A program made the translations under genes and the position numbers. This document shows, in pieces, positions 8,584-16,955 of a stretch of DNA of 64,000 nt; positions within the stretch are counted from its first letter, which is position 1, and each line of letters starts with the position of its first letter. The notes beneath the pieces were generated by a model. The model was not told where the DNA came from. It saw nothing but the letters and a program-made list of their open reading frames with translations, and ran no database searches. The DNA comes from Bacteroidetes bacterium RIFCSPLOWO2_12_FULL_37_12 (GTDB taxonomy: Bacteria > Bacteroidota > Bacteroidia > 2-12-FULL-37-12). Location: positions 389,572 through 453,571 of the forward strand of contig MEPC01000024.1 of assembly GCA_001769655.1 (NCBI GenBank), written 5' to 3'.

Positions 8584-9315
8584 ATGCCGATTTTAGATAA
8601 CATACTTTTGAAAAAAGCGCAAGGAAAAAAATCTCTTGCAGTATTGATAGATCCTGACAAACACCAACAGACGGATTTACGATTCATTACTTCCTGCAAT
8701 CAATTAAATATAGATTATTTTTTTATAGGAGGTAGTTTTGTGCATAAGGTGGATTTAGAAAAAACAATCCGTTTTGTAAAACAACATACTGACATTCCAT
8801 TAATTATTTTTCCCGGCGATGCTGACCATATTGATAGTTCAGCAGATGCCTTTTTGTTATTAAGCATGATATCCGGTAGAAATCCTGAATTACTTATTGG
8901 GAAGCATGTGCAAGCCGCTCAGGCATTAAAAGAGAGCCGTCTTGAAGTTATTCCAACAGGATATATGTTGATTGACGGAGGAAAATTAACGAATGTTTCC
9001 TATATCAGCCAAACTACCCCGATACCATCCGGTAATACAGAAATTGCCGTTTCCACTGCCCTTGCGGGTGAAATGCTTGGATTAAAATTAATGTACATGG
9101 ATGCCGGTTCCGGCGCCAATTCTACCGTGCCTCCCATGATGGTTAAACGGGTTTCTTCCGCAATCAAACTACCTCTTATTATTGGGGGAGGAATCCGAAC
9201 ACCGGATTCCATGCAGGAACTTTTCTCGGCGGGCGCTGATATTATTGTAGTTGGCAATGCGCTGGAAGAGAATCCGGAAATGCTGTGGGAAATTGCGATG
9301 GCGAGGGAGATTTAG
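8584..9315 (+). CDS. Geranylgeranylglyceryl/heptaprenylglyceryl phosphate synthase
   Basis: The 243-residue TIM-barrel enzyme joins sn-glycerol-1-phosphate to a polyprenyl diphosphate, giving an ether lipid precursor. Family signatures are LAVLIDPDKH near residue 20 (phosphate and metal binding), FFIGGSFVH, IPLIIFPGD, EVIPTGYMLIDGG, MYMDAGSGA, PLIIGGGIRTPD and GADIIVVGNALEE. The length fits the bacterial/archaeal GGGPS group that occurs in Bacteroidota. Chain length of the prenyl donor cannot be read from sequence by eye. It follows an inverted-repeat element and starts at the ATG at 8584. Confidence 0.9.
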   Translation: MPILDNILLKKAQGKKSLAVLIDPDKHQQTDLRFITSCNQLNIDYFFIGGSFVHKVDLEKTIRFVKQHTDIPLIIFPGDADHIDSSADAFLLLSMISGRNPELLIGKHVQAAQALKESRLEVIPTGYMLIDGGKLTNVSYISQTTPIPSGNTEIAVSTALAGEMLGLKLMYMDAGSGANSTVPPMMVKRVSSAIKLPLIIGGGIRTPDSMQELFSAGADIIVVGNALEENPEMLWEIAMAREI

Positions 9316-9336
9316 TGTATATAAAAAAATTTCCTG

Positions 9337-9344
9337 TAAATTTG
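9337..9344 (+). promoter_or_regulatory. Promoter -7 element of the MsrB-MsrA gene
   Basis: TAAATTTG followed by C matches the Bacteroidota -7 box. It lies 19 bp before the ATG at 9364. Confidence 0.5.
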
Positions 9345-9363
9345 CACCCTATTACGGACAATA

Positions 9364-10386
9364 ATGAAGTTACTTTTCCATTTTCTTCTGTCGGGAATAA
9401 TTCTGCCTTTCACCTCCTGCTCACAGCCGAATACGCAACATAAAACAGATATTTCAAACCCACCATCCATGTCAGAAACCAATTATAATCCACTCACTCC
9501 CGAAGAGGAGCGCGTCATTCTTTACAAAGGAACCGAAAGACCATTTACCGGGAAATTTACCGATAACAAAGAAGAAGGCATGTATATATGCCGGCGTTGC
9601 AATGCACCGCTTTACCGTTCGCATGATAAATTTGATTCCCATTGCGGATGGCCCAGCTTTGATGATGAAATTTCCGGGGCTGTGATCAGAACTCCAGACG
9701 CCGACGGAAGACGCACAGAAATAACCTGCGCAAAATGCGGAGGTCATTTGGGTCATGTATTTGAAGGAGAAAACATGACTTCCAAAAATACCAGACACTG
9801 TGTTAATTCAGTGTCACTACAATTTATACCCGCCGGTAAAAACCTGCCAGGAGCACAAGTCCTGACAGGTTCCCAAAACTCCCCAGAATTAAAAGCAGGT
9901 CCTAATACAGATACCGCCTTTTTTGCTTCCGGATGCTTTTGGGGCACAGAGTATCACTTCAGCAAAGCAAATGGAGTTATCTCAACTGCGGTAGGATTTA
10001 TGGGAGGTAAAACCTCATCTCCGAGTTATAAGGAAGTAAGCAAAGGAAACACGGGCCACGCAGAGACCACAGAAGTAATTTTTAATTCCGACAAAACCGA
10101 TTATGAAACATTGACAAAATTATTTTTTGAAACCCATGATCCCGGTCAAACAAACCGGCAAGGTCCCGATATTGGAACGCAGTACCGTTCTGCCATTTTC
10201 TACCGTAACGAATCGCAAAAAAGAATTGCAGAAAAACTGGTTGACATTTTACTTGAGAAAGGGCACAAAGTGGTTACCGAAGTGACACAAGCCGGACCTT
10301 TCTGGAAAGCGGAGGACTACCATCAGCAGTACTATGAAAAAACGGGTGGAAGTCCATATTGTCATAGGTATGAGAAGAAGTTTTGA
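9364..10386 (+). CDS. msrBA: Bifunctional peptide-methionine sulfoxide reductase, MsrB-MsrA fusion lipoprotein
   Basis: The enzyme reduces both R- and S-methionine sulfoxide in proteins. A lipoprotein signal with cysteine 19 (FTSC) suggests export to the periplasm or outer membrane. The MsrB domain (about 41-156) has zinc pairs C76xxC79 and C122xxC125, the motif HCGWPSF and catalytic C146 in RHCVNSVSL. The MsrA domain (about 184-340) has the catalytic GCFWG (C191), GFMGG, SKGNTGHAE and THDPGQTNRQGPD. The B-then-A order is one of the two fusion orders known. The linker between the domains (about 159-172) is encoded by a 31-bp palindrome. It probably repairs oxidised envelope proteins. Confidence 0.95.
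   Translation: MKLLFHFLLSGIILPFTSCSQPNTQHKTDISNPPSMSETNYNPLTPEEERVILYKGTERPFTGKFTDNKEEGMYICRRCNAPLYRSHDKFDSHCGWPSFDDEISGAVIRTPDADGRRTEITCAKCGGHLGHVFEGENMTSKNTRHCVNSVSLQFIPAGKNLPGAQVLTGSQNSPELKAGPNTDTAFFASGCFWGTEYHFSKANGVISTAVGFMGGKTSSPSYKEVSKGNTGHAETTEVIFNSDKTDYETLTKLFFETHDPGQTNRQGPDIGTQYRSAIFYRNESQKRIAEKLVDILLEKGHKVVTEVTQAGPFWKAEDYHQQYYEKTGGSPYCHRYEKKF
9841..9871. repeat. Palindromic element inside the MsrB-MsrA linker
   Basis: AACCTGCCAGGA (9841-9852) and TCCTGACAGGTT (9860-9871) pair over 12 bp with one mismatch around a 7-bp loop. The element is in frame and encodes linker residues only. Confidence 0.6.
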
Positions 10387-10400
10387 GGGGGAGGGGTAAA

Positions 10401-10452
10401 ATCCTTCAAGGTTTAGTATGGATTTGCGGTGTTAGCTAACTTTGAAGGTCTG
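10401..10452 (+). repeat. 53-bp AACCTTCAAGG element, diverged copy
   Basis: ATCCTTCAAGGTTTAGTATGG at the left and GCTAACTTTGAAGGTCTG at the right match the element at 7951-8003 with a few substitutions. Confidence 0.75.
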
Positions 10453-10465
10453 AATAATAGAAGAA

Positions 10466-10513
10466 GGTATCGGGGTATCGGCGTATCGGGGTATCGGGGT
10501 ATCGGGGTATAAC
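10466..10513. repeat. Octanucleotide tandem repeat GGTATCGG
   Basis: Six consecutive period-8 units (GGTATCGG, one CGTATCGG, the last GGTATAAC) end 2 bp before the stop codon of sdhC. The variation is point-like, so it is a recent expansion. Confidence 0.85.
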
Positions 10514-10515
10514 GG

Positions 10516-11175
10516 TTACTTGAAAAAATAAAAGTAAACCGGGAACACGGCAAAGCCCAACGAAATCAGAATTGAAAATCCTATTCCAACTTTGTTAATC
10601 ACAGGAGAAAGTGTTTTGTGATTAATCCCCAGTGACTGAAAGGCAGATTGAAATCCGTGATTGAGATGAAAGGCAAGAAGATAAAGCGCTACCAGATAAA
10701 GCAGAATATACCATACATTGTGAAAAGCATCAAGGGTTACTGCATACATATCTTTGTTTCCGTTGGCATCTAACCCAATTTCCCCCCAGTGAAATTCATA
10801 CCAGAAATTTTTTAAATGGATAACTAAGAAAATGAAAATTACGGCTCCGGTCAATCCCATGTTCCGTGATGCTGGTGTGCTTTTGCCGGCAGGTTTATTC
10901 AATTCATATCCTATGGGTCTCGCTTTCCGGTTTTCCAGGGTTAACCGGATTCCATCCGCAATATGAATTAAGAATCCTAACAACAAGCCAATTTCCAGAA
11001 AACGAATAAGTCCGTTGGTTGTCATAAATTTGGTGTAAATATTAAACTGAAGTCCGTTATCGGATTTCAGCAGTTGAAAATTACCGGAGAGATGTACGAC
11101 AAGGAATGAGCATAGAAACAAGCCGGTTAATCCCATGAGGATTTTCTTACCGATGGATGATTTTAGGAGTGACAT
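10516..11175 (-). CDS. sdhC: Succinate dehydrogenase cytochrome b558 subunit
   Basis: This is the membrane anchor of succinate dehydrogenase/fumarate reductase (complex II), which binds haem and passes electrons to quinone. The 219-residue protein has about five membrane helices and family features: KILMGLTGLFLCSFLVVHLSGN near the start, a His in HIADGIRL, VIHLKNFWYEF, and LLAFHLNHGFQSAFQSLG. These match the b558 single-subunit anchor of Bacteroidota. Normally sdhC is followed by sdhA and sdhB; here the next gene downstream is the convergent msrBA, so sdhC stands alone. The flavoprotein and iron-sulfur subunits must be elsewhere if they exist. Confidence 0.93.
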   Translation of the reverse strand: MSLLKSSIGKKILMGLTGLFLCSFLVVHLSGNFQLLKSDNGLQFNIYTKFMTTNGLIRFLEIGLLLGFLIHIADGIRLTLENRKARPIGYELNKPAGKSTPASRNMGLTGAVIFIFLVIHLKNFWYEFHWGEIGLDANGNKDMYAVTLDAFHNVWYILLYLVALYLLAFHLNHGFQSAFQSLGINHKTLSPVINKVGIGFSILISLGFAVFPVYFYFFK

Positions 11176-11231
11176 GGTATTTTAGTATTTAATCAGATTC
11201 TGAGACGGACAAATAAATGCTTTGATTCTTG

Positions 11232-11239
11232 CAAAGATA
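11232..11239 (-). promoter_or_regulatory. Promoter -7 element of sdhC
   Basis: Read on the minus strand this is TATCTTTG followed by C, matching TAnnTTTG. It lies 57 bp before the sdhC start. Confidence 0.45.
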
Positions 11240-11297
11240 TTTATTTTTTTTAATTTCGGCGTTGGAGGGGAAATTTTTCGCCTTTACTTAGATTTCC

Positions 11298-12575
11298 ATG
11301 AACAGGCATTTCTTTATTTCTGCATTTTTTTTGGCTTTAATCTTTCTCACAGATACTAAAAGTCAGGAATTAATTAACGCCGTAAGCGCTCGCAACGGGG
11401 GAATCGTTCTAAAAGCGCCTGCTTCAAGGGGGAAATCCTATCCCACTAAAGTTGGCGCCTGGTCACCAGAAGCGTTGGTAGATGGGTTGGAACATATAGG
11501 ATGGTGTAGCAAGCCGAATACTCCCTTTCCGCATATATTTATTTTTGAACTTTCCGAAACCTACCAGATAAACGGATTTCGTTTTAACAACCAGTGTGAG
11601 AAATATGATGGGGATTATACTGCTGAGGTTGCTATTGAATTATCCGACTTAAGCCCTGATTCCGGTTTTTCTTTTGTTTTTACTACAAAGCTGGTTGAAA
11701 ACGCAGGTACTACCTGGCATTTTATTGACGAGAAACCCGCCCGTTGGATTAAACTAATTATAAAATCCAATTATGGTAATCCTGAAATTACAGAACTCAT
11801 GGAATTTTCGGCTTTGGGAATTTATAAAAATCCGGAAGAACCCATTGTAAACATTTCAGGCGTATGGAAAACCACCTGGGGAAATGTGAATGTATGGCAG
11901 ACGGGAACCAGAATTCACGGATGTTATGAATATAATTTCGGTGCCTTTGAAGGAGGCATTGACCGAAGAAATGTCATGTTCCGCTATGAAGAAGATTGGA
12001 AAGAGGATGAAATTCGCGGATGGGGATTAGCAACATTGGTTGTAAATGCCGAAACGAACCGTATGTATGGTATATTTGGATATGAAAACAATCTGAAGGA
12101 GTACGGATTCTGGAATTTTGTGAGGGAAAAACCGGAGCCGGATGCTTGCCCTGGGGTTACTTTCCCGGAGCAGGTAAAATCAGAAATTTTGGGAACCGAT
12201 TATGGCATGCTTGAGGATCAAATGAGAAAATCCGGGAGAATTATTTTGTACGGTATAAATTTTGAAACAGGCAAATCCGAAATAAAGCCCGGTTCAGAAG
12301 ATTTATTTATCAGTATTTCCGCCTTGTTAAAAAACAATCCTGACATGCGTATAAGCATAGAAGGACATACCGATGATACCGGGGAAGAGGAAACGAATCT
12401 GGAACTATCAGAGAAAAGGGCGACAAGTGTTAAGAAAGTTCTTTGTGAAAAATTTGGAATAATTGACGAAAGGATAAGTGTATTGGGAATGGGTGAAAAC
12501 GCACCGGTTGCTGATAATGACACTGAAGGTGGTAGAGCGGCGAACCGGAGGGTGGAGATTGTGGCAAACCGGTAA
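11298..12575 (+). CDS. OmpA-family protein with N-terminal discoidin-like domain
   Basis: The product has 425 residues and a signal peptide ending near TKSQE. Residues ~25-165 resemble a discoidin (F5/8 type C) beta-sandwich: SPEALVDGLEHIGWCS, HIFIFELSETYQINGFRF, ARWIKLIIKSN. A middle beta-rich part (GVWKTTWGNVNVWQTG) has no name I can give. The C-terminal OmpA domain (about 310-425) carries EGHTDDTGEEETNLELSEKRA and GENAPVADNDTEGGRAANRR, the peptidoglycan-binding motif. It therefore probably sits in the periplasm or outer membrane bound to peptidoglycan. The discoidin-OmpA pairing is uncommon. It converges with the next gene, with 2 bp between stops. Confidence 0.8.
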   Translation: MNRHFFISAFFLALIFLTDTKSQELINAVSARNGGIVLKAPASRGKSYPTKVGAWSPEALVDGLEHIGWCSKPNTPFPHIFIFELSETYQINGFRFNNQCEKYDGDYTAEVAIELSDLSPDSGFSFVFTTKLVENAGTTWHFIDEKPARWIKLIIKSNYGNPEITELMEFSALGIYKNPEEPIVNISGVWKTTWGNVNVWQTGTRIHGCYEYNFGAFEGGIDRRNVMFRYEEDWKEDEIRGWGLATLVVNAETNRMYGIFGYENNLKEYGFWNFVREKPEPDACPGVTFPEQVKSEILGTDYGMLEDQMRKSGRIILYGINFETGKSEIKPGSEDLFISISALLKNNPDMRISIEGHTDDTGEEETNLELSEKRATSVKKVLCEKFGIIDERISVLGMGENAPVADNDTEGGRAANRRVEIVANR

Positions 12576-12577
12576 TA

Positions 12578-12979
12578 TTACAACATCTTGAATTCCAATT
12601 CTACTTTTTTCCCATCGTCCGAAAAGTCAAGTTTATCCGAAAGTTGTTGCATCAGGAAAATTCCTCTTCCATTTACTTTTTCAATATTCTCCGGCGAAGT
12701 AGGATCAGGCAATAATTTATAATCAAACCCTATTCCCTCATCTTCGATGGTAAATTTAATTTTGTCTTCAAACACATCCAGGGATAAATTCACGTTTTTA
12801 TTTTTATCGTGTTTGTTTCCATGTTGTATGGCATTGTTCACTGACTCAGTGACAGCTATCATGATGTTTCCATACAGGTCATCGTTGATGTTGAATTTTT
12901 CCTTGGCATTGTCAATAAAACTTTCTACAATGCGGATATTTTCCATCAGGGAAGGGATTTTAATTTGAATTTTTTGCAT
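12578..12979 (-). CDS. Anti-sigma-factor-type ATP-binding protein (HATPase fold, RsbW-like)
   Basis: The 133-residue single-domain GHKL ATPase has the N box (AVTESVNNAIQHGNKHD), the G1 box (IEDEGIGFD) and the G2 box (NGRGIFLMQQLSD). It lacks a dimerisation or phosphorylation domain, so it is the serine-kinase/anti-sigma (RsbW/SpoIIAB) kind rather than a sensor kinase. It lies downstream of the DUF4175-like gene on the same strand, an arrangement I recall as common in Bacteroidota, where ybeY usually follows; here an OmpA gene converges instead. A MITE-like element separates the two genes. Partner factors are not in the window. Confidence 0.85.
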   Translation of the reverse strand: MQKIQIKIPSLMENIRIVESFIDNAKEKFNINDDLYGNIMIAVTESVNNAIQHGNKHDKNKNVNLSLDVFEDKIKFTIEDEGIGFDYKLLPDPTSPENIEKVNGRGIFLMQQLSDKLDFSDDGKKVELEFKML

Positions 12980-13041
12980 TTGAGGGTTTAGGTTAAGAAT
13001 TAAAGTTTAAAGTTTCACCATTTATAATTTGCTATTTTTTT

Positions 13042-13223
13042 GTTACTACTCAGCGTACAGACATTTTTATTTTAAAAAATAACACTAAACATAAAACACT
13101 AAACAAAAAATGTCTAAGTGCTCATATATCATATCATGTTTTTGCTTTTCGTTTGTTATTTAATATTTTTTGTAATATATTATGTGTTATATTTGTAGCT
13201 AAAGACATCTGCTGAGTAGTAAC
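13042..13223 (-). mobile_element. MITE-like element, family 1, copy 1 (182 bp)
   Basis: Perfect 13-bp terminal inverted repeats GTTACTACTCAGC (13042-13054 and complement at 13211-13223) bound a non-coding 182-bp element flanked by 8-bp direct repeats ATTTTTTT (13034-13041 and 13224-13231). A second, diverged copy lies in the opposite orientation at 39539-39715. A 40-bp core (13081-13120 here) matches it with one mismatch. The element has no ORF. Confidence 0.85.
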
Positions 13224-13267
13224 ATTTTTTTCTTTTTTCTTTATCCTTTATTCTTTATCCTTCATTC

Positions 13268-16200
13268 CTAATTTCCCCCGTTAATCTTTTCAAAATATTC
13301 ATTCGTCTGCTCCTTATAATAGGGAGTTAATGCAGGTGGCACTGTTTTCAATAAATCAAGTTGTTTCTTTCTGAGTTGAATATATTTATCGTAAAACGCC
13401 GGTGAATCCCTCAAAATATCTTTTGCGGTTTCTGACTCACGTTTTTCATCGAGGTCTCTTTCTTTAAAAGCATCTTCGGCATCGAGCAATCGGGTAAGGA
13501 TTTCCTGTTGTCTTCTTATCATTTGTTCATTCAGACGTTTATTCACCAAATCGGTTTCGGTGTCTTCCATATTTTTTGCAAGCTCTTTCAATTCATCGTT
13601 ATTTCCGTTTTTACCGTTATTGGCGGGGTCATCCATCTCCCGTAGCGCATTTCTGAGCATTTCCTGCTGGGCGGCTAACCTTGCCAATTGCTCACTCAGC
13701 TCCTTACCTTGTTTTCCGCCTTTTTTCAAATCACTGATTTTTTTGTTAATATCTTTTTGAATGTCACTTAATTTATCACTCTTTCCTCCGGGTTTGTTGC
13801 ATGATTTTTTCCCGCTCTTTTTTTGACAGTTCTGCGTACCCGGTTTGCTTTCTGCGTTATTCTCCTGCATTTGTTTCAGCACTTCATCGAGCAATAATGC
13901 CAGATTGTTAATCGAGGTCATGCTGAATTGTTGTTTGCCCGTTGCCTGATTCAAATCCCTGTCACGCAACAGTTGAATGCTGGCATCCATGTATTCATGT
14001 AATCCGGATAATTCCCGAATGATAAAGGATTGTATCTGAAAGACCCGCTTAGCCAGTGCCACTAAACTGTCTTCTATCATGCTCAAATCATCAATTAATT
14101 TATACTGCTGTTGTGTGTATTCAAGATATTTCGGGTCTGATTGTTTTATGTTTCTGAAATCTTTCATTAATTCCTCCTGGTCAAAAGAGAGTTTCAAAAG
14201 ATTTTCAAGGATGGCACGCAAGTCCTCCATGTTTTCTTCCGCGGCTTCCATTTCATCTTGCTTTTTGGAGGATTCTATTTTTTGAGCCATATCCTTCATA
14301 TCTTCAGCCGCTTTTTTTTGAGAAGGAGTTGCCTTTTTGGGATTCTTGTTACTTAACGATTCTTTGCTATTTTCAAGGTTTTCAGAAATCTTCTGTTCCT
14401 GCTCATTCGTATTCGGAAGTGTGTTGGGTTGCTGAAGTTCTTTATTCAGTGTTTGAAGTTCTTTAATGTCTTTTTTGATTTGTTCAAATTCGTTGTTAAT
14501 TTTATTTTGTTCTTCCGATAGTTCGTTGGATTTTTCAACTAATTCCTCTTTTTTTCCATTCTCAATTTTACTGGCAAGCTCCGATTGCTTTTGACTGAGA
14601 GATTTAAGGTCTTCCATCACTTTTTCGGTCATTTTTTCGGCTTGCAATTGTTTGTAAAGCTCCAGCGCCCGGTCTAATTCTTTTTCGAGTGATTTCTGGT
14701 CTTTTTTAAATTTATCGAGATAATCGTTCACTTTTTCATTATCCTGATTGCCGAGCATTTTCTCCAGTTCTTCCATCATTTTACGGGTTTTTTCGTCTAA
14801 TAATTGGTCCATCAGTTCCTGAAGTTGTGACACTTTTTGCACAACCTGCTCTGAAAGCTGGTCAAAATTAGTTGATTTACGGTTTAGCAACCGGTTTCGT
14901 TCATTGATATTTTCCAATTGTTCGTGAAGATTTTTTTGTTGCTCCAGAATTTTTTCAATCTGCTTTTTATCGCTCCACTCCAATTGTTTTTCGGATTTCA
15001 GCTTTTCCTGAATTTTCTCCATCTCCTTTTTTAGTTGGGTAGCATTTGCCAGGGCTTTCTGCAAATCATTTTTTACCTGGTCTGTCTCGGCTGATGTTTC
15101 CTCCGACAGGGCTCGTTTGTCGGGAAGCCGGAAAGTATATATGGGACTTCTTGTGCTTTTAGGTCCTTGCAGGCGGTCATTGTCCCAAACCTGAAAATAA
15201 TAACTCAGTTCATCGTCGGGTTTTAGATGAAAATAGGATATATCCCATTCATGAAAAAAATTCTGTGTCACCGATTTACCATTTAATTTTATAGGAATGG
15301 TACGAAAAATTCCTGTGTCACTGTTTTCAACATTCGTATGCTTGTAAAAAAGTTTCAACCCGGTAAGACCATAATCATCCGACACCGTGCCGTTGGCTAC
15401 AATCAAGCTATACAAAACGGTGTCACGGATTTGATCTACTCTGATTACAGGCGCTTTATCTTCTATCACTACCAGACGGTAAGCGGCTTTTTCCTTGTTG
15501 GCGGCAAATTTATTGATCAGATTTACGGAATAGGGCTCTGAATCTTTTTGTTGCTTTTTCAGCAGGAAAATCCCCTCTGACACCGGTGTGGCGTAAATTT
15601 TATTACCCGAAAATTCCATTCGAAGAGAATCAGTATGCGCAACATAAAATTTCCAGGTAATCTCCGTACCATAAGGCACTATTAAATCACCGGTGTTTTT
15701 CAACTTGTCCGTGCTTTTATTCAAATAAGATGGATACTCAATAAGCACTTCAAATTGATTTAAAAGCGGACGGTTATGCACATTGAGTGTATATTCGGTA
15801 GAGTAAAATCCTTCTCCTTCAAAGCGGAATGAATTTACCTTTTGCACCGAGTTAAATAAATACCTGAAAACACCATTTTTATCTGAAATGAGTTTCTGTT
15901 TTACTTCATGGGTTACGATATATACATTTTCGGGCATTACTTTTCCCTTGGTAATCATGGAAACTTCAAAGTCCTCATTCCGGAAAGCTGTGAGGTCTTT
16001 GTTAAGCAAAATGAATTGGAAAGGAGCGGGAGGAATAAATTCTTTTTTATAGTGAACAATGCGGGTGGTGCTCTCGGTAATAATTCCGGGAATAGTTATC
16101 AGCAACAAAATGAGAATGATTATAGGAATTAACATATAGGGCGCCGCTTTTTTATTCTTTTTAAGATCCACGGCTTGTGGAAAAGTGATCGTAGCTAATT

Positions 16201-16651
16201 GCGATGTACGTTGTTCAATACTTGCTTTTATCAAAGGATTTTCATCCGGCAATCTCATTAATTGAAGGGTGTTTAGTAATTTATCCTGAACATCCGGGAA
16301 TTTATTTCCAATCATAATGGCGGCTTCTGAGTCAGAAATGGTGTGAATCCATCGAATCATTTTCATAAACGGAAGGATGATCATTTTAATAACGATAAAC
16401 CCTGCGATTGAAAGTGATCCAAAGAATAAAAAAGTTCTGACCCATGAATTAAAACCTATAAAATATTCAATTACATTGAGCAGAATAAAATAGGCGGTTA
16501 AAATTCCAACGCCATAAAGCGAACCCTTGATTAAATGATTTAGATAGTATTTCTTGCGGAATGCCTGAATGTTGGTAAGCAGTATATGGAATTTGGACGG
16601 AATGATTACAAAATGAAATGTAAATATAGTAAAAATTTTAAACTCATCCAA
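13268..16651 (-). CDS. DUF4175-like large membrane protein with long coiled coil
   Basis: The ~1110-1127-residue protein has two hydrophobic segments near the start (about 38-60 and 68-93) and a third near 170-190. A beta-rich periplasmic part follows (to about 510), then a very long charged helical region (KKEMEKIQEKLKSEKQLEWSDKKQIEKILEQQKNLHEQLEN and so on), rich in Gln, Lys and Glu. This fits the DUF4175 family of Bacteroidota, of unknown role. No in-frame ATG precedes the family start (near LTNIQAFRKKYYLNHLIKG); the longest frame begins at a TTG at 16651 inside a repeat. The true start is therefore uncertain and may be non-ATG around residue 25. Confidence 0.75.
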   Translation of the reverse strand: MDEFKIFTIFTFHFVIIPSKFHILLTNIQAFRKKYYLNHLIKGSLYGVGILTAYFILLNVIEYFIGFNSWVRTFLFFGSLSIAGFIVIKMIILPFMKMIRWIHTISDSEAAIMIGNKFPDVQDKLLNTLQLMRLPDENPLIKASIEQRTSQLATITFPQAVDLKKNKKAAPYMLIPIIILILLLITIPGIITESTTRIVHYKKEFIPPAPFQFILLNKDLTAFRNEDFEVSMITKGKVMPENVYIVTHEVKQKLISDKNGVFRYLFNSVQKVNSFRFEGEGFYSTEYTLNVHNRPLLNQFEVLIEYPSYLNKSTDKLKNTGDLIVPYGTEITWKFYVAHTDSLRMEFSGNKIYATPVSEGIFLLKKQQKDSEPYSVNLINKFAANKEKAAYRLVVIEDKAPVIRVDQIRDTVLYSLIVANGTVSDDYGLTGLKLFYKHTNVENSDTGIFRTIPIKLNGKSVTQNFFHEWDISYFHLKPDDELSYYFQVWDNDRLQGPKSTRSPIYTFRLPDKRALSEETSAETDQVKNDLQKALANATQLKKEMEKIQEKLKSEKQLEWSDKKQIEKILEQQKNLHEQLENINERNRLLNRKSTNFDQLSEQVVQKVSQLQELMDQLLDEKTRKMMEELEKMLGNQDNEKVNDYLDKFKKDQKSLEKELDRALELYKQLQAEKMTEKVMEDLKSLSQKQSELASKIENGKKEELVEKSNELSEEQNKINNEFEQIKKDIKELQTLNKELQQPNTLPNTNEQEQKISENLENSKESLSNKNPKKATPSQKKAAEDMKDMAQKIESSKKQDEMEAAEENMEDLRAILENLLKLSFDQEELMKDFRNIKQSDPKYLEYTQQQYKLIDDLSMIEDSLVALAKRVFQIQSFIIRELSGLHEYMDASIQLLRDRDLNQATGKQQFSMTSINNLALLLDEVLKQMQENNAESKPGTQNCQKKSGKKSCNKPGGKSDKLSDIQKDINKKISDLKKGGKQGKELSEQLARLAAQQEMLRNALREMDDPANNGKNGNNDELKELAKNMEDTETDLVNKRLNEQMIRRQQEILTRLLDAEDAFKERDLDEKRESETAKDILRDSPAFYDKYIQLRKKQLDLLKTVPPALTPYYKEQTNEYFEKINGGN

Positions 16652-16950
16652 ACCTTCAAGGTTATTAGCGATTTTCTTTCATCCGAACCTTCAAGGTTAT
16701 TAGCGATTTTCTTTCATCCAAACCTTCAAGGTTAGCCGGTGCCTCAAATCCTTACAAAACCTTGAAGGTTATAAACGATTTTCTATCTTTTCATTTTTCT
16801 ATTTTCTTTCTTCTATCTTCTATTTTCTATCTTAAACTCATCCAAACCTTCAAAGTTAGCCGACGCCTCAAATTCTTACAAAACCTTGAAGGTTATTTAC
16901 GATTTTCTATCTTTTCATTTTTCTATTTTCTATCTTCTATTTTCTATCTT
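16645..16950. repeat. Array of AACCTTCAAGG elements with heptad spacers
   Basis: Two tandem 35-bp units (from 16645 and 16680, each CATCCAAACCTTCAAGGTT...) lead into a duplicated ~124-bp block (16718-16841 and 16842-16950). Each block has a 53-bp element followed by period-7 TTTTCTA/TTCTATC repeats. No gene is seen in this 300-bp stretch. It adjoins the ill-defined start of the DUF4175-like gene. Confidence 0.85.
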
Positions 16951-16955
16951 CTTCC

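Noticed and set aside
13180-13200. Plus-strand promoter TATATTTG in the gap at 13188-13195
   Set aside because: It lies inside the MITE-like element and no plus-strand gene follows; kept as part of the element.
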